64,000 bases of DNA from contig JBBRNP010000002.1 of the NCBI GenBank assembly GCA_038230255.1, forward strand, positions 1-64,000. Reading direction: 5' to 3'. Below are positions 1-10,269 of this stretch, piece by piece (positions within the stretch are counted from its first letter, which is position 1; each line of letters begins with the position of its first letter). The DNA comes from AV40 sp038230255. GTDB taxonomy: Bacteria; Verrucomicrobiota; Verrucomicrobiia; Chthoniobacterales; UBA10450. The position numbers were made by a program, and so were the translations under genes. The notes under the pieces are model-generated. The model saw only the letters and a program-made list of their open reading frames with translations. It made no database searches and had not been told where the DNA came from.

Positions 1-2032
<2,032 letters not shown>

Positions 2033-2496
2033 AATCTGTTCCGATCCCTTGCGGGATCAGAGATTCTTTTTGATAACTGAAACTCTCACGGGCCTGGAGA
2101 TCTTACTCTCCAAGCCGTTATTTTTCAGACTCAGCTCTTAAAGTTGTACTTTCTTACTACCCTGTATGTAGATGTCAAAGAACCAGCATTTACGTCCATT
2201 TCAGAGCACAAAAAAACTCAACTCGTGCCCGATCATAATTTCGTTGCCGATAATCATGCCGGGACAAAATTGAGTCCAATTTGCAGTCCCAAATGTACGT
2301 AGAACAAACTCCTGATTAGAGGAGTCCCGCTGTCCAGCGTTGTTCACAAAATAGCGCAGATCAAGATACCGTCAACCCTCTTCGCCAAATTTCTGTATAA
2401 TTTCCCGTCGCCTGCATCTTGTTGCATTCGAGGCGCTTAAATGCTCTCGTTAGATGTTTTAGTTGGCAGGCGAAGCGCCTGCCCTACAATTCTTTC
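2033..2496. other. Intergenic region between 23S rRNA and rph
   Basis: This 464-base stretch holds no gene that I can support. Read on the minus strand it must contain the promoter and leader of the 23S gene. Visible inverted repeats are GATCCC/GGGATC just before the 23S 5' end (about 2043-2057), TGGAGA/TCTCCA with a 6-nt loop (2095-2112), ACTCCT/AGGAGT (about 2310-2330) and an 8-bp perfect hairpin GGCAGGCG/CGCCTGCC (2465-2483) just upstream of rph. The last resembles the palindromic repeat seen at 43552-43568. A plus-strand TATAAT stands at 2396-2401 without a convincing -35 box. Confidence 0.6.
2151..2178 (-). promoter_or_regulatory. Possible promoter for the 23S rRNA gene
   Basis: On the minus strand a perfect TTGACA (2178 down to 2173) is followed after 16 nt by TAAGAA (2156 down to 2151), about 120 nt upstream of the mature 23S 5' end. 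The -35 box is perfect but the -10 is only a partial match, so this is a candidate and not an established start site. A promoter is required somewhere here if the gene is not co-transcribed with a 16S gene. Confidence 0.3.
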
Positions 2497-3255
2497 ATGC
2501 AACGCAGTGACGGCCGCGCGTCCGACCAAATTCGTCCGATCAGTTTTGAACTAAACATTGCGCCGCACGCAAGCGGCTCAGTGCTCGTGGCCATGGGCAA
2601 CACGCGCGTGATCTGCGGCGTGATGATTGAAGAAACAGTGCCGCGCTGGATGAAAGAATCCCGCGACGGCGGGATCACCGGCGGCTGGCTGACTTCGGAA
2701 TATTCCATGTTGCCTTATTCGACCACGACGCGAAAGCCGCGCGACATCATGAAAGGCCGGCTCGACGGTCGGAGCACAGAAATTCAACGGCTCATCGGCC
2801 GATCGTTGCGCGCAGTTGTCGATCTTGAAAAACTCGGACCGCGCACAATGTGGGTCGATTGCGACGTGCTTCAGGCTGACGGCGGCACGCGCACGGCCGC
2901 AATCACCGGCGCGAGTCTCGCCGTTACGATCGCGTGTCGAAAGCTGGCGAAGGAAAAAAAACTTGATGCGCCGCCAATCAAGAAATTAGTCGCGGCGGTT
3001 TCCGCCGGCATTCTCGATGGGAACGCGATTGTCGATCTTAACTACGAGGAAGACAAAGGTGTCACGGTGGATTTCAATTTGGTTGCGACGGAGGATGGCG
3101 ACTTTGTCGAAGTGCAAGGCTCAGGCGAGGAAGCGGTCTTCGCCCAATCGCAACTCGACGAAATGCTCGTGCTCGCCCGAAAAGGGATTGCCGATCTGAT
3201 CGCCGCGCAGCGCGCCGTGCTGGCACGCATCATGGTCACGCCGCCGGAAAGCTAA
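2497..3255 (+). CDS. rph: Ribonuclease PH
   Basis: RNase PH removes nucleotides phosphorolytically from the 3' ends of tRNA precursors as a hexameric ring. The 252-residue product opens MQRSDGRA, close to the family start, and carries the family blocks GRSTEIQRLIGRSLRA (91-106) and DCDVLQADGGTRTAAITGA (121-139). An in-frame upstream start at 2419 would add 26 residues that do not fit the family and would run through a palindromic repeat, so ATG 2497 is preferred. No clear Shine-Dalgarno sequence precedes it. The gene is divergent from the 23S gene and 46 nt upstream of gmd in the same direction. Family identification is secure. Confidence 0.96.
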   Translation: MQRSDGRASDQIRPISFELNIAPHASGSVLVAMGNTRVICGVMIEETVPRWMKESRDGGITGGWLTSEYSMLPYSTTTRKPRDIMKGRLDGRSTEIQRLIGRSLRAVVDLEKLGPRTMWVDCDVLQADGGTRTAAITGASLAVTIACRKLAKEKKLDAPPIKKLVAAVSAGILDGNAIVDLNYEEDKGVTVDFNLVATEDGDFVEVQGSGEEAVFAQSQLDEMLVLARKGIADLIAAQRAVLARIMVTPPES

Positions 3256-3301
3256 ATCAGTTGCTCGCGCACACGGTTTGCTTTAAAGCGAAACGCCGCT
3301 C

Positions 3302-4315
3302 ATGAAAAAGGCGCTCATTACCGGAATCACAGGCCAGGACGGAAGTTATCTCGCGGACCTTTTGCTCGAAAAAGATTACGAAGTCCACGGGATCATTCGC
3401 CGCGCGAGCACCTTTAACACTTCGCGCATCGATCATCTCTACGCCGATCCGCATATCAACGGCGTCCGGCTGTTCCTGCACTACGGCGATCTCGCGGATT
3501 CAGTGAACCTGGTAAAGCTGCTGTATGAATTGAAGCCGGACGAAATTTATCATCTCGGTGCGCAAAGCCACGTGCGCGTCAGTTTCGATATTCCAGAATA
3601 CACTTCGGACGTCACCGGCCTTGGCACGATCCGAATTCTGGAAGCGATCCGTGAAGTCGGGTTGCGCTCGCGCTTTTATCAAGCGTCAAGCAGCGAGATG
3701 TTTGGCAAGGCCCAAATCATTCCCCAAAATGAGAAAACGCCGTTCTGGCCGCGGAGTCCGTACGGCGTGGCAAAAGTTTTTTCGTATTGGGCGACGGTGA
3801 ACTATCGCGAGAGCTACGATCTTCAGGCGAGCAACGGGATCTTGTTCAATCACGAAAGTCCGCGTCGCGGTGAAACGTTTGTTACCCGAAAAATTTCGCG
3901 CGCGGTTGCAGCGATCAAACAGGGACTGCAGAAGGAATTGTTTCTCGGAAATCTGGAGGCGAAACGGGATTGGGGTTACGCGCCGGAATATGTCGAAGCG
4001 ATGTGGCGAATCTTACAACGGGATAGCGGCGACGATTTTGTGATCGCGACCGGTGAAACCCATACGGTGCGCGAATTCGCCGAGGCCGCGTTTGCGCATG
4101 TCGATCTTGATTGGCAGAAATACGTTAAACACGATGAGCGTTACGAGCGTCCGGCCGAAGTCGACTTGCTGATCGGCGACGCTTCAAAAGCGAAAAAGGT
4201 TCTCGATTGGGAACCGAAAGTGCGATTCAAAGACTTGGTTCGCATCATGGTCGACGCGGACATGGAATTGCTCTCGCGCGAAATACCGCGCAAACATCTC
4301 GGGAAGTTGCCCTGA
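3302..4315 (+). CDS. gmd: GDP-mannose 4,6-dehydratase
   Basis: It converts GDP-D-mannose to GDP-4-keto-6-deoxy-D-mannose, the precursor of GDP-fucose, GDP-rhamnose and related deoxysugars for surface polysaccharides. The 337-residue protein is an extended SDR. It has the NAD(P)-binding GITGQDGSYL motif (8-17), the catalytic region SSSEMFG (129-135) and the YGVAK active-site Tyr/Lys pair (154-158). Length is normal for the family. No GDP-fucose synthase or GDP-rhamnose reductase gene is adjacent, so the final sugar cannot be told from this window. It ends 3 bp from the convergent L,D-transpeptidase gene. Confidence 0.95.
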   Translation: MKKALITGITGQDGSYLADLLLEKDYEVHGIIRRASTFNTSRIDHLYADPHINGVRLFLHYGDLADSVNLVKLLYELKPDEIYHLGAQSHVRVSFDIPEYTSDVTGLGTIRILEAIREVGLRSRFYQASSSEMFGKAQIIPQNEKTPFWPRSPYGVAKVFSYWATVNYRESYDLQASNGILFNHESPRRGETFVTRKISRAVAAIKQGLQKELFLGNLEAKRDWGYAPEYVEAMWRILQRDSGDDFVIATGETHTVREFAEAAFAHVDLDWQKYVKHDERYERPAEVDLLIGDASKAKKVLDWEPKVRFKDLVRIMVDADMELLSREIPRKHLGKLP

Positions 4316-4318
4316 CGT

Positions 4319-4939
4319 TTACCGAATCACGCCGAGGGCGTGATTGGTCTCCGCCATAGTATGGGCGGAATTCAACTCCGGGATAACTGCGACCAATGGA
4401 GATTGAATAATGGAAACCTCTGCCCCCGGACCGACCTGACTGTAAAGATTGATGATATCGACTGAACGCATGCGGATGCAGCCGTAACTTGCCGGCCGGC
4501 CAATGTTCCGTTCCTCCGGCGTTCCATGAATATAAATGTCGCGACGAAATGCGTTCGCCGTTGTGGCTTCGCGTCCTCGCAGCCAAATGATCCGCGTTAC
4601 GATCGGATCCCGCCCTGGTGCGTTCACGCCAACAAGCTCGCCGGTTCGTCGACGATCTTTGAAAACGGTCCCGGCCGGCGCGCCGTCCCCAATTTTGTCC
4701 GCGATCTCCAATTCACCCAAAGGGGTGCCGTAACTTCCCGGCCGATCGCTCAGTCCGAATTTCGAAGTCGAGATCGGATAAGTGGCGACGAGATTGTTTT
4801 TTTGGAGGAGTGCCAGCTTTTGATCGTGCACGCTGACGACGATATGGTGCTCGGTGTCGCGAGGCGCGGCACAGGAAGCAAGAGTGATCGCGGCGCAAAT
4901 GGCGAGAGCATGCCGTTCGACGATCTTGAATTTGCCCAT
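4319..4939 (-). CDS. L,D-transpeptidase (YkuD domain) lipoprotein
   Basis: This is a predicted peptidoglycan cross-linking or lipoprotein-anchoring enzyme. The chosen start gives 206 residues beginning with a lipoprotein signal: basic MGKFKIVERH, a hydrophobic stretch and lipobox L-A-S-C with Cys23. The YkuD active-site signature is complete, with HGT (138-140) and SYGCIRM containing the catalytic Cys154. An upstream in-frame extension to 5290 lies within tatD and is rejected. The start codon is 8 nt after the tatD stop, so the two are probably co-transcribed. One copy of the iterated 10-mer TGTCGATCTT (antisense) overlaps the start codon, reading AAGATCGACATG on the gene strand. Confidence 0.88.
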   Translation of the reverse strand: MGKFKIVERHALAICAAITLASCAAPRDTEHHIVVSVHDQKLALLQKNNLVATYPISTSKFGLSDRPGSYGTPLGELEIADKIGDGAPAGTVFKDRRRTGELVGVNAPGRDPIVTRIIWLRGREATTANAFRRDIYIHGTPEERNIGRPASYGCIRMRSVDIINLYSQVGPGAEVSIIQSPLVAVIPELNSAHTMAETNHALGVIR

Positions 4940-4946
4940 GTCGATC

Positions 4947-5810
4947 TTAACCGCGCTTAAATCGAAAGAATTCTTCCGCAGTTGCGGTGGTTGCGCCAGC
5001 GATTTCTTCCAATGAAATGTTACGAGCCTTCGCGATTTCGTCCGCGACCAATCGCGTGTATGCGGGTTCGCACCGTTTTCCGCGAAACGGGACCGGTGCC
5101 AGATAAGGACAATCCGTTTCGACCATAAATTTATCGAACGATATCTGAGCGGCGACTTCGCGCACTTGTTTGCCGTTTTTGAAGGTGACGATTCCGGTAA
5201 AGGAAACGAGATGGCCGAGATCAATGACCTCGTTCGCCTGCTCCAGCGTGCCGCCAAAGCAATGAAACACACCGCTGACTTGCCGGCCATAAGTGCGCAG
5301 AATTTCGAGAGTATCGTCCCAGGCGTCGCGTTGATGAATCACGACATTGAGTCGTAACTCAACGGCGAGATCGAGTAACTGCTCAAACAGCTCTGCCTGT
5401 TTCGACTTGTAAGCGCCGTCTTCGATGCGCGCTTCGACTTGTTCTTCGGTGTCGCTCTGGAGCGCGTTGAAAACCTGGATGTGCTTCTGTTTCGCGGCTT
5501 CCACGCTTGGTAGACGATGATAATCGAGACCGATTTCGCCGATCGCGACCACGCGCGGACTTTTCGCAAGCTCGCGCAGCGGCGTGATCATGTCCTCCTC
5601 GGCTTGCAACGCGTAAGTCGGATGAACTCCGATGACAGCGAAAACGTTCGGATATTTTTCTGAGAGTTCGACCGCGCGCCGGCTGCTTTCGATCGAAGTC
5701 CCGATGGTAATGATTCGGGTAACGCCGGCTTCAGTCGCGCGACGAAGCACGTCGTCGAAATCGTTCGCAAAATCGGGATAATCGAGATGCGCGTGAGTTT
5801 CGATTAACAT
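4947..5810 (-). CDS. tatD: TatD family metal-dependent hydrolase (DNase)
   Basis: The 287-residue protein belongs to the TatD/YcfH amidohydrolase superfamily, whose characterised members act as 3'-5' DNases and possibly D-aminoacyl-tRNA or repair nucleases. Metal-ligand motifs are visible in order: HAHLD near the N-terminus, GEIGLDYH near residue 92, VIHQRDA, FHCFGG and ETDCPYLAP followed by RGKRCEP. A stretch rich in Glu, Gln and Lys of roughly 35 residues follows GEIGLDYH and is longer than in many relatives. It sits between fabH (22 bp upstream) and the L,D-transpeptidase gene, in one direction. The exact physiological substrate is not deducible. Confidence 0.92.
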   Translation of the reverse strand: MLIETHAHLDYPDFANDFDDVLRRATEAGVTRIITIGTSIESSRRAVELSEKYPNVFAVIGVHPTYALQAEEDMITPLRELAKSPRVVAIGEIGLDYHRLPSVEAAKQKHIQVFNALQSDTEEQVEARIEDGAYKSKQAELFEQLLDLAVELRLNVVIHQRDAWDDTLEILRTYGRQVSGVFHCFGGTLEQANEVIDLGHLVSFTGIVTFKNGKQVREVAAQISFDKFMVETDCPYLAPVPFRGKRCEPAYTRLVADEIAKARNISLEEIAGATTATAEEFFRFKRG

Positions 5811-5832
5811 TGCGCGCGCGAAAGATCGACAA

Positions 5833-6861
5833 TCACCATTCGATGACGGTGCTGGCCCAAGTCAGGCCGCCGCCAAAGACTACCATCAAGACATAATCGC
5901 CATGTTTGATCCGGCCGCTGCGATTGGCTTCGTCCAGCGCGATGGCAACGGCCGCCGCCGAAGTGTTTCCGTACTTGTCGAGATTCACGTAGAAACGATC
6001 GAGCGGGATTTTTAATCGATCGGCGATCGCTTCGATGATGCGCAAGTTCGCCTGATGGGGAATGACGCAGGCGATGTCGTCCGCTGTGAGACCCGCGTCC
6101 GCCAGAGCTTTCTTAGAGGCGTTGACCATGGCGATAACGGCTTGTTTGTAAACTTCCTTCCCGCTCATGTGAATCGTCGCCAGATTCATGTGCGCATTCT
6201 CCTTCGTGATCGGACAACGCGAGCCGCCGCCCGGCATAAACAAAATGTCGGTGAACTGTCCATCGCTGCCGATGTGGGTGCTGATCACGCCATGCGCGCT
6301 GCCACGATGACGCAAGACCGCCGCGCCCGCACCATCGCCGAACAACACGCAAGTGTTTCGATCGGTCCAGTTCGTGATCGATGTTAATTTTTCGGCGCCG
6401 ATCACCAGCACGGTGTCGTATGTGTGCGAAGTGATGAATTGTTGCCCGATTTCGATTCCAAACAGAAAACCGGCGCACGCGGCCGAGATATCGAGACACG
6501 CAGCCTTTTTCGCGCCGATCTTTTTCTGCACGAAGCAGGCGGTCGCTGGGAAAAGCATGTCGGGCGTGGCGGTCGCGACCAGGATAAGATCGACATCTTC
6601 GGGTTTAACTTTCGCCTGCTCGAGCGCTTGCAACGCCGCTTTTGTGGCCATGTCGCTGGTGAGCTCGTCTTTCGCAGCCATCCGACGTTCTTTGATGCCG
6701 GTCCGGGTCGTGATCCATTCGTCCGAAGTGTCGACGAGGCGCGACATATCGGCGTTGGTCAGGCGCTTCTCGGGCACGTAGCTGCCAGTGCCAACGATCG
6801 AAACCGTCCGCCGCAGCTTACCTGAGTGCGGTCGCGGGCTGGAGCGAGGTTGTCGTTTCAT
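5833..6861 (-). CDS. fabH: Beta-ketoacyl-ACP synthase III
   Basis: FabH condenses acetyl-CoA with malonyl-ACP to start fatty-acid synthesis. The 342-residue protein has the catalytic triad in its usual contexts: Cys129 in SAACAGF, His269 in VIPHQANLR and Asn299 in YGNTSAAA. It has a 17-residue basic N-terminal extension before the usual start (VSIVGTGSYVPE), which lies in the 44-nt overlap with the end of plsX. No better ATG exists downstream, so the long start is kept, although a near-cognate start inside the overlap is possible. The plsX-fabH order is the common bacterial arrangement. Confidence 0.95.
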   Translation of the reverse strand: MKRQPRSSPRPHSGKLRRTVSIVGTGSYVPEKRLTNADMSRLVDTSDEWITTRTGIKERRMAAKDELTSDMATKAALQALEQAKVKPEDVDLILVATATPDMLFPATACFVQKKIGAKKAACLDISAACAGFLFGIEIGQQFITSHTYDTVLVIGAEKLTSITNWTDRNTCVLFGDGAGAAVLRHRGSAHGVISTHIGSDGQFTDILFMPGGGSRCPITKENAHMNLATIHMSGKEVYKQAVIAMVNASKKALADAGLTADDIACVIPHQANLRIIEAIADRLKIPLDRFYVNLDKYGNTSAAAVAIALDEANRSGRIKHGDYVLMVVFGGGLTWASTVIEW

Positions 6862-7855
6862 GATAACGGCGAATTTCCTCGACGATATGCGGGTTCACTT
6901 GTTGTTCAATCGACTCGGCCGCGACCCGGAGCGCATTTTTCACCGCCAACGGCGTACTCGATCCGTGTGCAATGATGCAAATGCCATCGACACCGAGAAG
7001 CGGACTGCCGCCGTACTCCTCGTAATTCGTTTTATCCCTGATGCTGCGAAATGATTCTCGGGCCAGAAGCGCACCAAGTTTGCGCATGGGCGTCCGGGCC
7101 AGTTCGTGCTTGAGCCATGCGAAGATCGCGACGGAAATAGACTCGCATGTTTTCAAAATCACGTTGCCGACAAAACCGTCGCACACGACCACCTCGACGG
7201 GGTCCTCGAAAAGATGTCGGCCTTCGATATTGCCGACAAAATTGAGGGAGCTTTTCTTTAGCATTTTGAAGACTTCCTTCGTCATTTCATTGCCTTTTAC
7301 GTCTTCTTCACCGAGGGAAATCAGGCCGACCTTTGGATTTTTGTAGCCCAGAACATGTCGCGAATACACCGTCCCCATGAAGGCGTATTGCACAAGATGC
7401 TCGGGGCGCGCGTCGATATTTGCTCCGGCGTCGATTAAGACAAACACATTTGTTTCCGTTGGCAGCACCGCGGCGATGCCGGGCCGATCAATCCCGGGCA
7501 GAGTGCGGAGCTTGATGGTGCTCGCCGCGACCGCCGCGCCCGTGTGTCCGGCACTTACCACTGCATCGGCCTTGTCATGTTTCACAAGATCGACAGCGCG
7601 ACTGATGGATGAATCCTTTTTTCGCCGGACCGCTTCAACCGCCCGATCGCTCATATCCACGACCTGAGTGGCGTGGAAGATTTCGATCCGACCATCGTTG
7701 CAACCGTGTTTCTTCAGCTCTGCTTCGATCTGAGGCGTATCGCCGACAAGGAAAAGCTTTTCGATGTGAGGGTACTCGCGCAGTGCCATGACTGCTCCGG
7801 CAACAAGATAAGGCGGACCGAAATCGCCGCCCATCGCATCCAAGGCGATCTTCAT
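6818..7855 (-). CDS. plsX: Phosphate acyltransferase
   Basis: PlsX makes acyl-phosphate from acyl-ACP, feeding PlsY in phospholipid synthesis. The 345-residue product begins MKIALDAMGGDFGP, the standard family N-terminus, and continues with the recognisable SAGHTGA and DGFVGN blocks. A TTG three codons upstream (7864) is possible, but ATG 7855 fits the family better. It lies downstream of rpmF and overlaps the fabH start by 44 nt, suggesting translational coupling of the two membrane-lipid genes. Confidence 0.95.
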   Translation of the reverse strand: MKIALDAMGGDFGPPYLVAGAVMALREYPHIEKLFLVGDTPQIEAELKKHGCNDGRIEIFHATQVVDMSDRAVEAVRRKKDSSISRAVDLVKHDKADAVVSAGHTGAAVAASTIKLRTLPGIDRPGIAAVLPTETNVFVLIDAGANIDARPEHLVQYAFMGTVYSRHVLGYKNPKVGLISLGEEDVKGNEMTKEVFKMLKKSSLNFVGNIEGRHLFEDPVEVVVCDGFVGNVILKTCESISVAIFAWLKHELARTPMRKLGALLARESFRSIRDKTNYEEYGGSPLLGVDGICIIAHGSSTPLAVKNALRVAAESIEQQVNPHIVEEIRRYHETTTSLQPATALR

Positions 7856-7925
7856 CGAGAACAAATTTTGCGAGCTTTGGCGGCTCTTTGCAAAATCAAA
7901 TTTTGAGGACGTGTGGGAGGGCGTC

Positions 7926-8111
7926 CTAGCCCTTGCCTTCGATCGTCAGCACCTGGCGGCCTTTATAATACCCACAGGAAGGGCAAACCGTGTGACCGGC
8001 AACGGTGCTGCCGCACTGCGGGCACTTGCTAAATTGCGCGCGATGCCAGCGGTTCGCCGCTTTACGCGTGCGCAGCCGCATCTTCGAGGTTTTGCGTTTT
8101 GGGACTCCCAT
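7926..8111 (-). CDS. rpmF: 50S ribosomal protein L32 (zinc-ribbon form)
   Basis: The 61-residue basic protein starts MGVPKRKTSKMR, the conserved L32 N-terminus, and carries four cysteines (30, 33, 43, 46) in CPQCG and CPSCGYY, the zinc-binding form of bL32. This form is generally replaced by a Cys-less paralogue under zinc limitation in some species; no second copy is present here. It lies between yceD and plsX, the usual context. A perfect hairpin occupies the yceD-rpmF gap just upstream. Confidence 0.96.
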   Translation of the reverse strand: MGVPKRKTSKMRLRTRKAANRWHRAQFSKCPQCGSTVAGHTVCPSCGYYKGRQVLTIEGKG

Positions 8112-8133
8112 GTGAGCGGACTAGAAAAGCAGA

Positions 8134-8152
8134 GTTTGTGAAAAACACAAAC
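8134..8152 (-). promoter_or_regulatory. Hairpin in the yceD-rpmF gap
   Basis: A perfect 7-bp inverted repeat GTTTGTG / CACAAAC with a 5-nt A/T loop sits in the 47-nt gap between the yceD stop and the rpmF start. There is no T-run directly after it on the transcribed strand, so it is not a standard terminator. It could protect or attenuate the message for L32 separately from yceD. Function is inferred from position only. Confidence 0.35.
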
Positions 8153-8158
8153 GCGCTC

Positions 8159-8614
8159 TCATTTTTTCAGCTTCAACTTGTCCAGCGCTTCCCAATCATG
8201 TTCGCGTTTCGCCTCGCTTTCTCTTGCCATCTTGAGGGTCGTGCTATTCGCTTTGCAGACGCGGCCGCCTTCTCGATCGCAGCGCGGATGCGCCGGCAGG
8301 TTCAGCAAAATGTCTTCCCGCATGAATGGCGAAAGATCGACGGTCTCCGGGCCATGAAGTTCAGTATGAAGCGCGAACGCCGGAACTTTGATGTCGTGCA
8401 CAAATTTTTCGAGACAGCCGACGCAGGTCAGTTCCACCGGTTGGTTGAGCGATCCGTTTGCCCAGAGCGAGCCGTCCGAAATTCCGAGGTCGAGCTGGTA
8501 TTGCATTGGCGCCGCGCAGCGAACGCCCTCCTTCTCCAGCTCGGGAATCAGGCAGTCTTCTTCGCCTTCAAGGTGCAATCCCTCCGGTGGAATTCGTTTT
8601 AGATGAACCTTCAC
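8159..8614 (-). CDS. yceD: YceD/DUF177 family protein (23S rRNA accumulation)
   Basis: The 151-residue protein shows the DUF177 core: a pair of cysteines in VELTCVGCLEKF near residues 61-72, an acidic middle and a C-terminal stretch with LPAHPRCDREGGRVC. In E. coli and plants, members are needed for normal 23S rRNA accumulation. Its position directly before rpmF is the widespread arrangement and supports the call. The family is divergent, so the assignment rests on the Cys motif, size and context together. Confidence 0.82.
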   Translation of the reverse strand: MKVHLKRIPPEGLHLEGEEDCLIPELEKEGVRCAAPMQYQLDLGISDGSLWANGSLNQPVELTCVGCLEKFVHDIKVPAFALHTELHGPETVDLSPFMREDILLNLPAHPRCDREGGRVCKANSTTLKMARESEAKREHDWEALDKLKLKK

Positions 8615-8633
8615 TTGCGAATCCTCTCGCAGT

Positions 8634-9113
8634 TTATCTTTTAAATTTTTTTCCGAGGGCGCTCGCGACCAGGCTTGGAACGAATTTCGAAACGTCGCCG
8701 CCGAGTCGCGAGATTTCCTTCACCAATCGCGAACTCAGATAAGTGTATTCCTCTTTCGGCATGAGGAAGATGGTTTCCACACTGTCTCTCAGTTTCCGAT
8801 TCATCAGGGCCATCTGAAATTCGAACTCGAAATCCGAGACCGCGCGCAGTCCGCGAATGAGCGCGATCGCTTTCTGCTCGAGCGCAAAGTCGACCAGCAG
8901 CCCGTCAAACTGCGCGACCCGAACGTTGTCCATCTTCCCGATAGTCTGCTGCATCAGTTCGAGCCGCTCCTTCAGCGAAAAGAGCGGCTGCTTCTCGTCA
9001 TTGGATGCGACCGCCACGATGACTTCGTCAAAAAGCTTTCGGGCACGTTCGACCACGTCGAGGTGACCGTTGGTGACGGGGTCGAAGCTGCCCGGATAAA
9101 TCGCGCGTTTCAT
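8634..9113 (-). CDS. coaD: Phosphopantetheine adenylyltransferase
   Basis: CoaD transfers AMP from ATP to 4'-phosphopantetheine in coenzyme A synthesis. The 159-residue protein carries the nucleotidyltransferase motif GSFDPVTNGH (8-17), the RGLRAVSDFEFE block and the C-terminal YLSSRLVKEI motif corresponding to the ISSTxxR signature. Length is typical. It stands 19 bp upstream of yceD in the same direction, so it probably leads the coaD-yceD-rpmF-plsX-fabH run. The upstream gap to the divergent stress-protein gene would hold its promoter. Confidence 0.96.
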   Translation of the reverse strand: MKRAIYPGSFDPVTNGHLDVVERARKLFDEVIVAVASNDEKQPLFSLKERLELMQQTIGKMDNVRVAQFDGLLVDFALEQKAIALIRGLRAVSDFEFEFQMALMNRKLRDSVETIFLMPKEEYTYLSSRLVKEISRLGGDVSKFVPSLVASALGKKFKR

Positions 9114-9209
9114 TTCAGGCGAAATTCAATCATTAGACCACAAACATCAAACATCTGATGCATTCATTTGCCGAACGATGGGTGAAGCCGGACATTGCTC
9201 TCCAGGCTG

Positions 9210-10040
9210 ATGATGAATCCGTCCACTTACAAAAAGGTTGCTGTGGCCAGCACGTTCTCACCGCGCTTTGAACAGGTGCTTTCCGAAGCGGGAAGAATTC
9301 GTGACCGCTTCGGTGCGGATTTGAGCTTGATCTATATCGGAGAACGGACCGACGAAACGGCAAAGAAGTTTCAAAACATACTTGGCCGCCTGCAATTGCC
9401 GGGCGACGCAACTGTCCATTATGGCCAGGGCGACCCGGCGGACGGAATATTGCAGGCGATCCTCGACCATAATGTCGATCTTATCGTGGCCGGCGCGCTG
9501 GAGAAACAGAGTGCGCTCCATCCATTTCTCGGCAACGTCGCCCGTCGACTTTTGCGCGAAGCCAGCTGCTCGGTTCTTCTTTTCACGAATCCCGAGCTGA
9601 AACCGAAGCCGCTGCGCCGGATCGTTTTTGTCGCGAACTATTCCGACCACGCCCAACGCGCGTTTCAACAGACGCTGAAGCTGGCGCTGACGGAATCGTC
9701 CGAGCGGCTCTACGCCGTTCGGGTTTACACGACCTTCGACGAAGTCCGGGCAACAATGTTCGTCGACAACGGCGATGGCACACCTCGGCCGCGAACGTTC
9801 GACGAAGAAGATGCCGCTTTGGAGAAATTCGTGTTGGCCGCGGGCGACAACGATGTTCCGATTGAGGCACGCTGCATTCGCGGCAACACCGGATTCGCGG
9901 CGTCGGACTTCGTCAAGGCGGTCGAAGCAGATTTACTCGTTGTGCCGGTGCACAAAAGTGAAACCTCGGCAGAACGGTTGCCGAACCATCTTGCTTGGAT
10001 CGCGGACGTGATTCCGTGCAATCTCTGGCTGATTCGCTGA
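9210..10040 (+). CDS. Tandem-domain universal stress protein
   Basis: The 276-residue product consists of two UspA-like domains, about residues 8-133 and 138-276. Each has alternating strands and helices, with the second part of each domain ending in the hydrophobic strand typical of the family (SCSVLLF and PCNLWLI). Members bind ATP or act in stress survival, but no exact role can be given. Two adjacent ATGs (9210 and 9213) are possible; a TTG at 9195 is less likely. The gene is divergent from coaD and followed by a large palindromic repeat. Confidence 0.85.
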   Translation: MMNPSTYKKVAVASTFSPRFEQVLSEAGRIRDRFGADLSLIYIGERTDETAKKFQNILGRLQLPGDATVHYGQGDPADGILQAILDHNVDLIVAGALEKQSALHPFLGNVARRLLREASCSVLLFTNPELKPKPLRRIVFVANYSDHAQRAFQQTLKLALTESSERLYAVRVYTTFDEVRATMFVDNGDGTPRPRTFDEEDAALEKFVLAAGDNDVPIEARCIRGNTGFAASDFVKAVEADLLVVPVHKSETSAERLPNHLAWIADVIPCNLWLIR

Positions 10041-10050
10041 CCTAGCTCTT

Positions 10051-10233
10051 TGTCATTCCGACCGAAGTGGAGGAATCTCTTACTATTTCTGTCGAAGTGA
10101 TGTTCTTCAGCACGGAAATATTTAGAGATGTCTCCCGTTCGACTCGCTTCGCTCGCTCAGGGCAGGCTCTCACTTTGGCGGCTTCGCCGCTGTTTACTGG
10201 ATGCAACGTCACGTTGCCGCTCGACATGACAAA
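10051..10233 (+). repeat. Dispersed intergenic repeat, family R (copy 1, full length)
   Basis: This element of about 183 bp begins TGTCATTCCGACCGAAGTGG and ends CGCTCGACATGACAAA. It shares both ends and a GC-rich centre (AGGGCAGGCTCTCA, then GGCGGCTTCGCCGC) with copies at 16008-16188 and, inverted, 19352-19531. The ends are imperfectly complementary, so the unit can fold into a long hairpin. It carries no coding capacity; short reading frames across it are spurious. It separates the stress-protein gene from the next membrane-protein gene. Confidence 0.85.
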
Positions 10234-10269
10234 AAGGGAACGCTTCGGTTAAGAATTGCCGATCTTGCG

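Noticed and set aside
2396..2401. Plus-strand TATAAT as an rph promoter
   Set aside because: No acceptable -35 sequence lies 15-19 nt upstream, so it is not called as a promoter.
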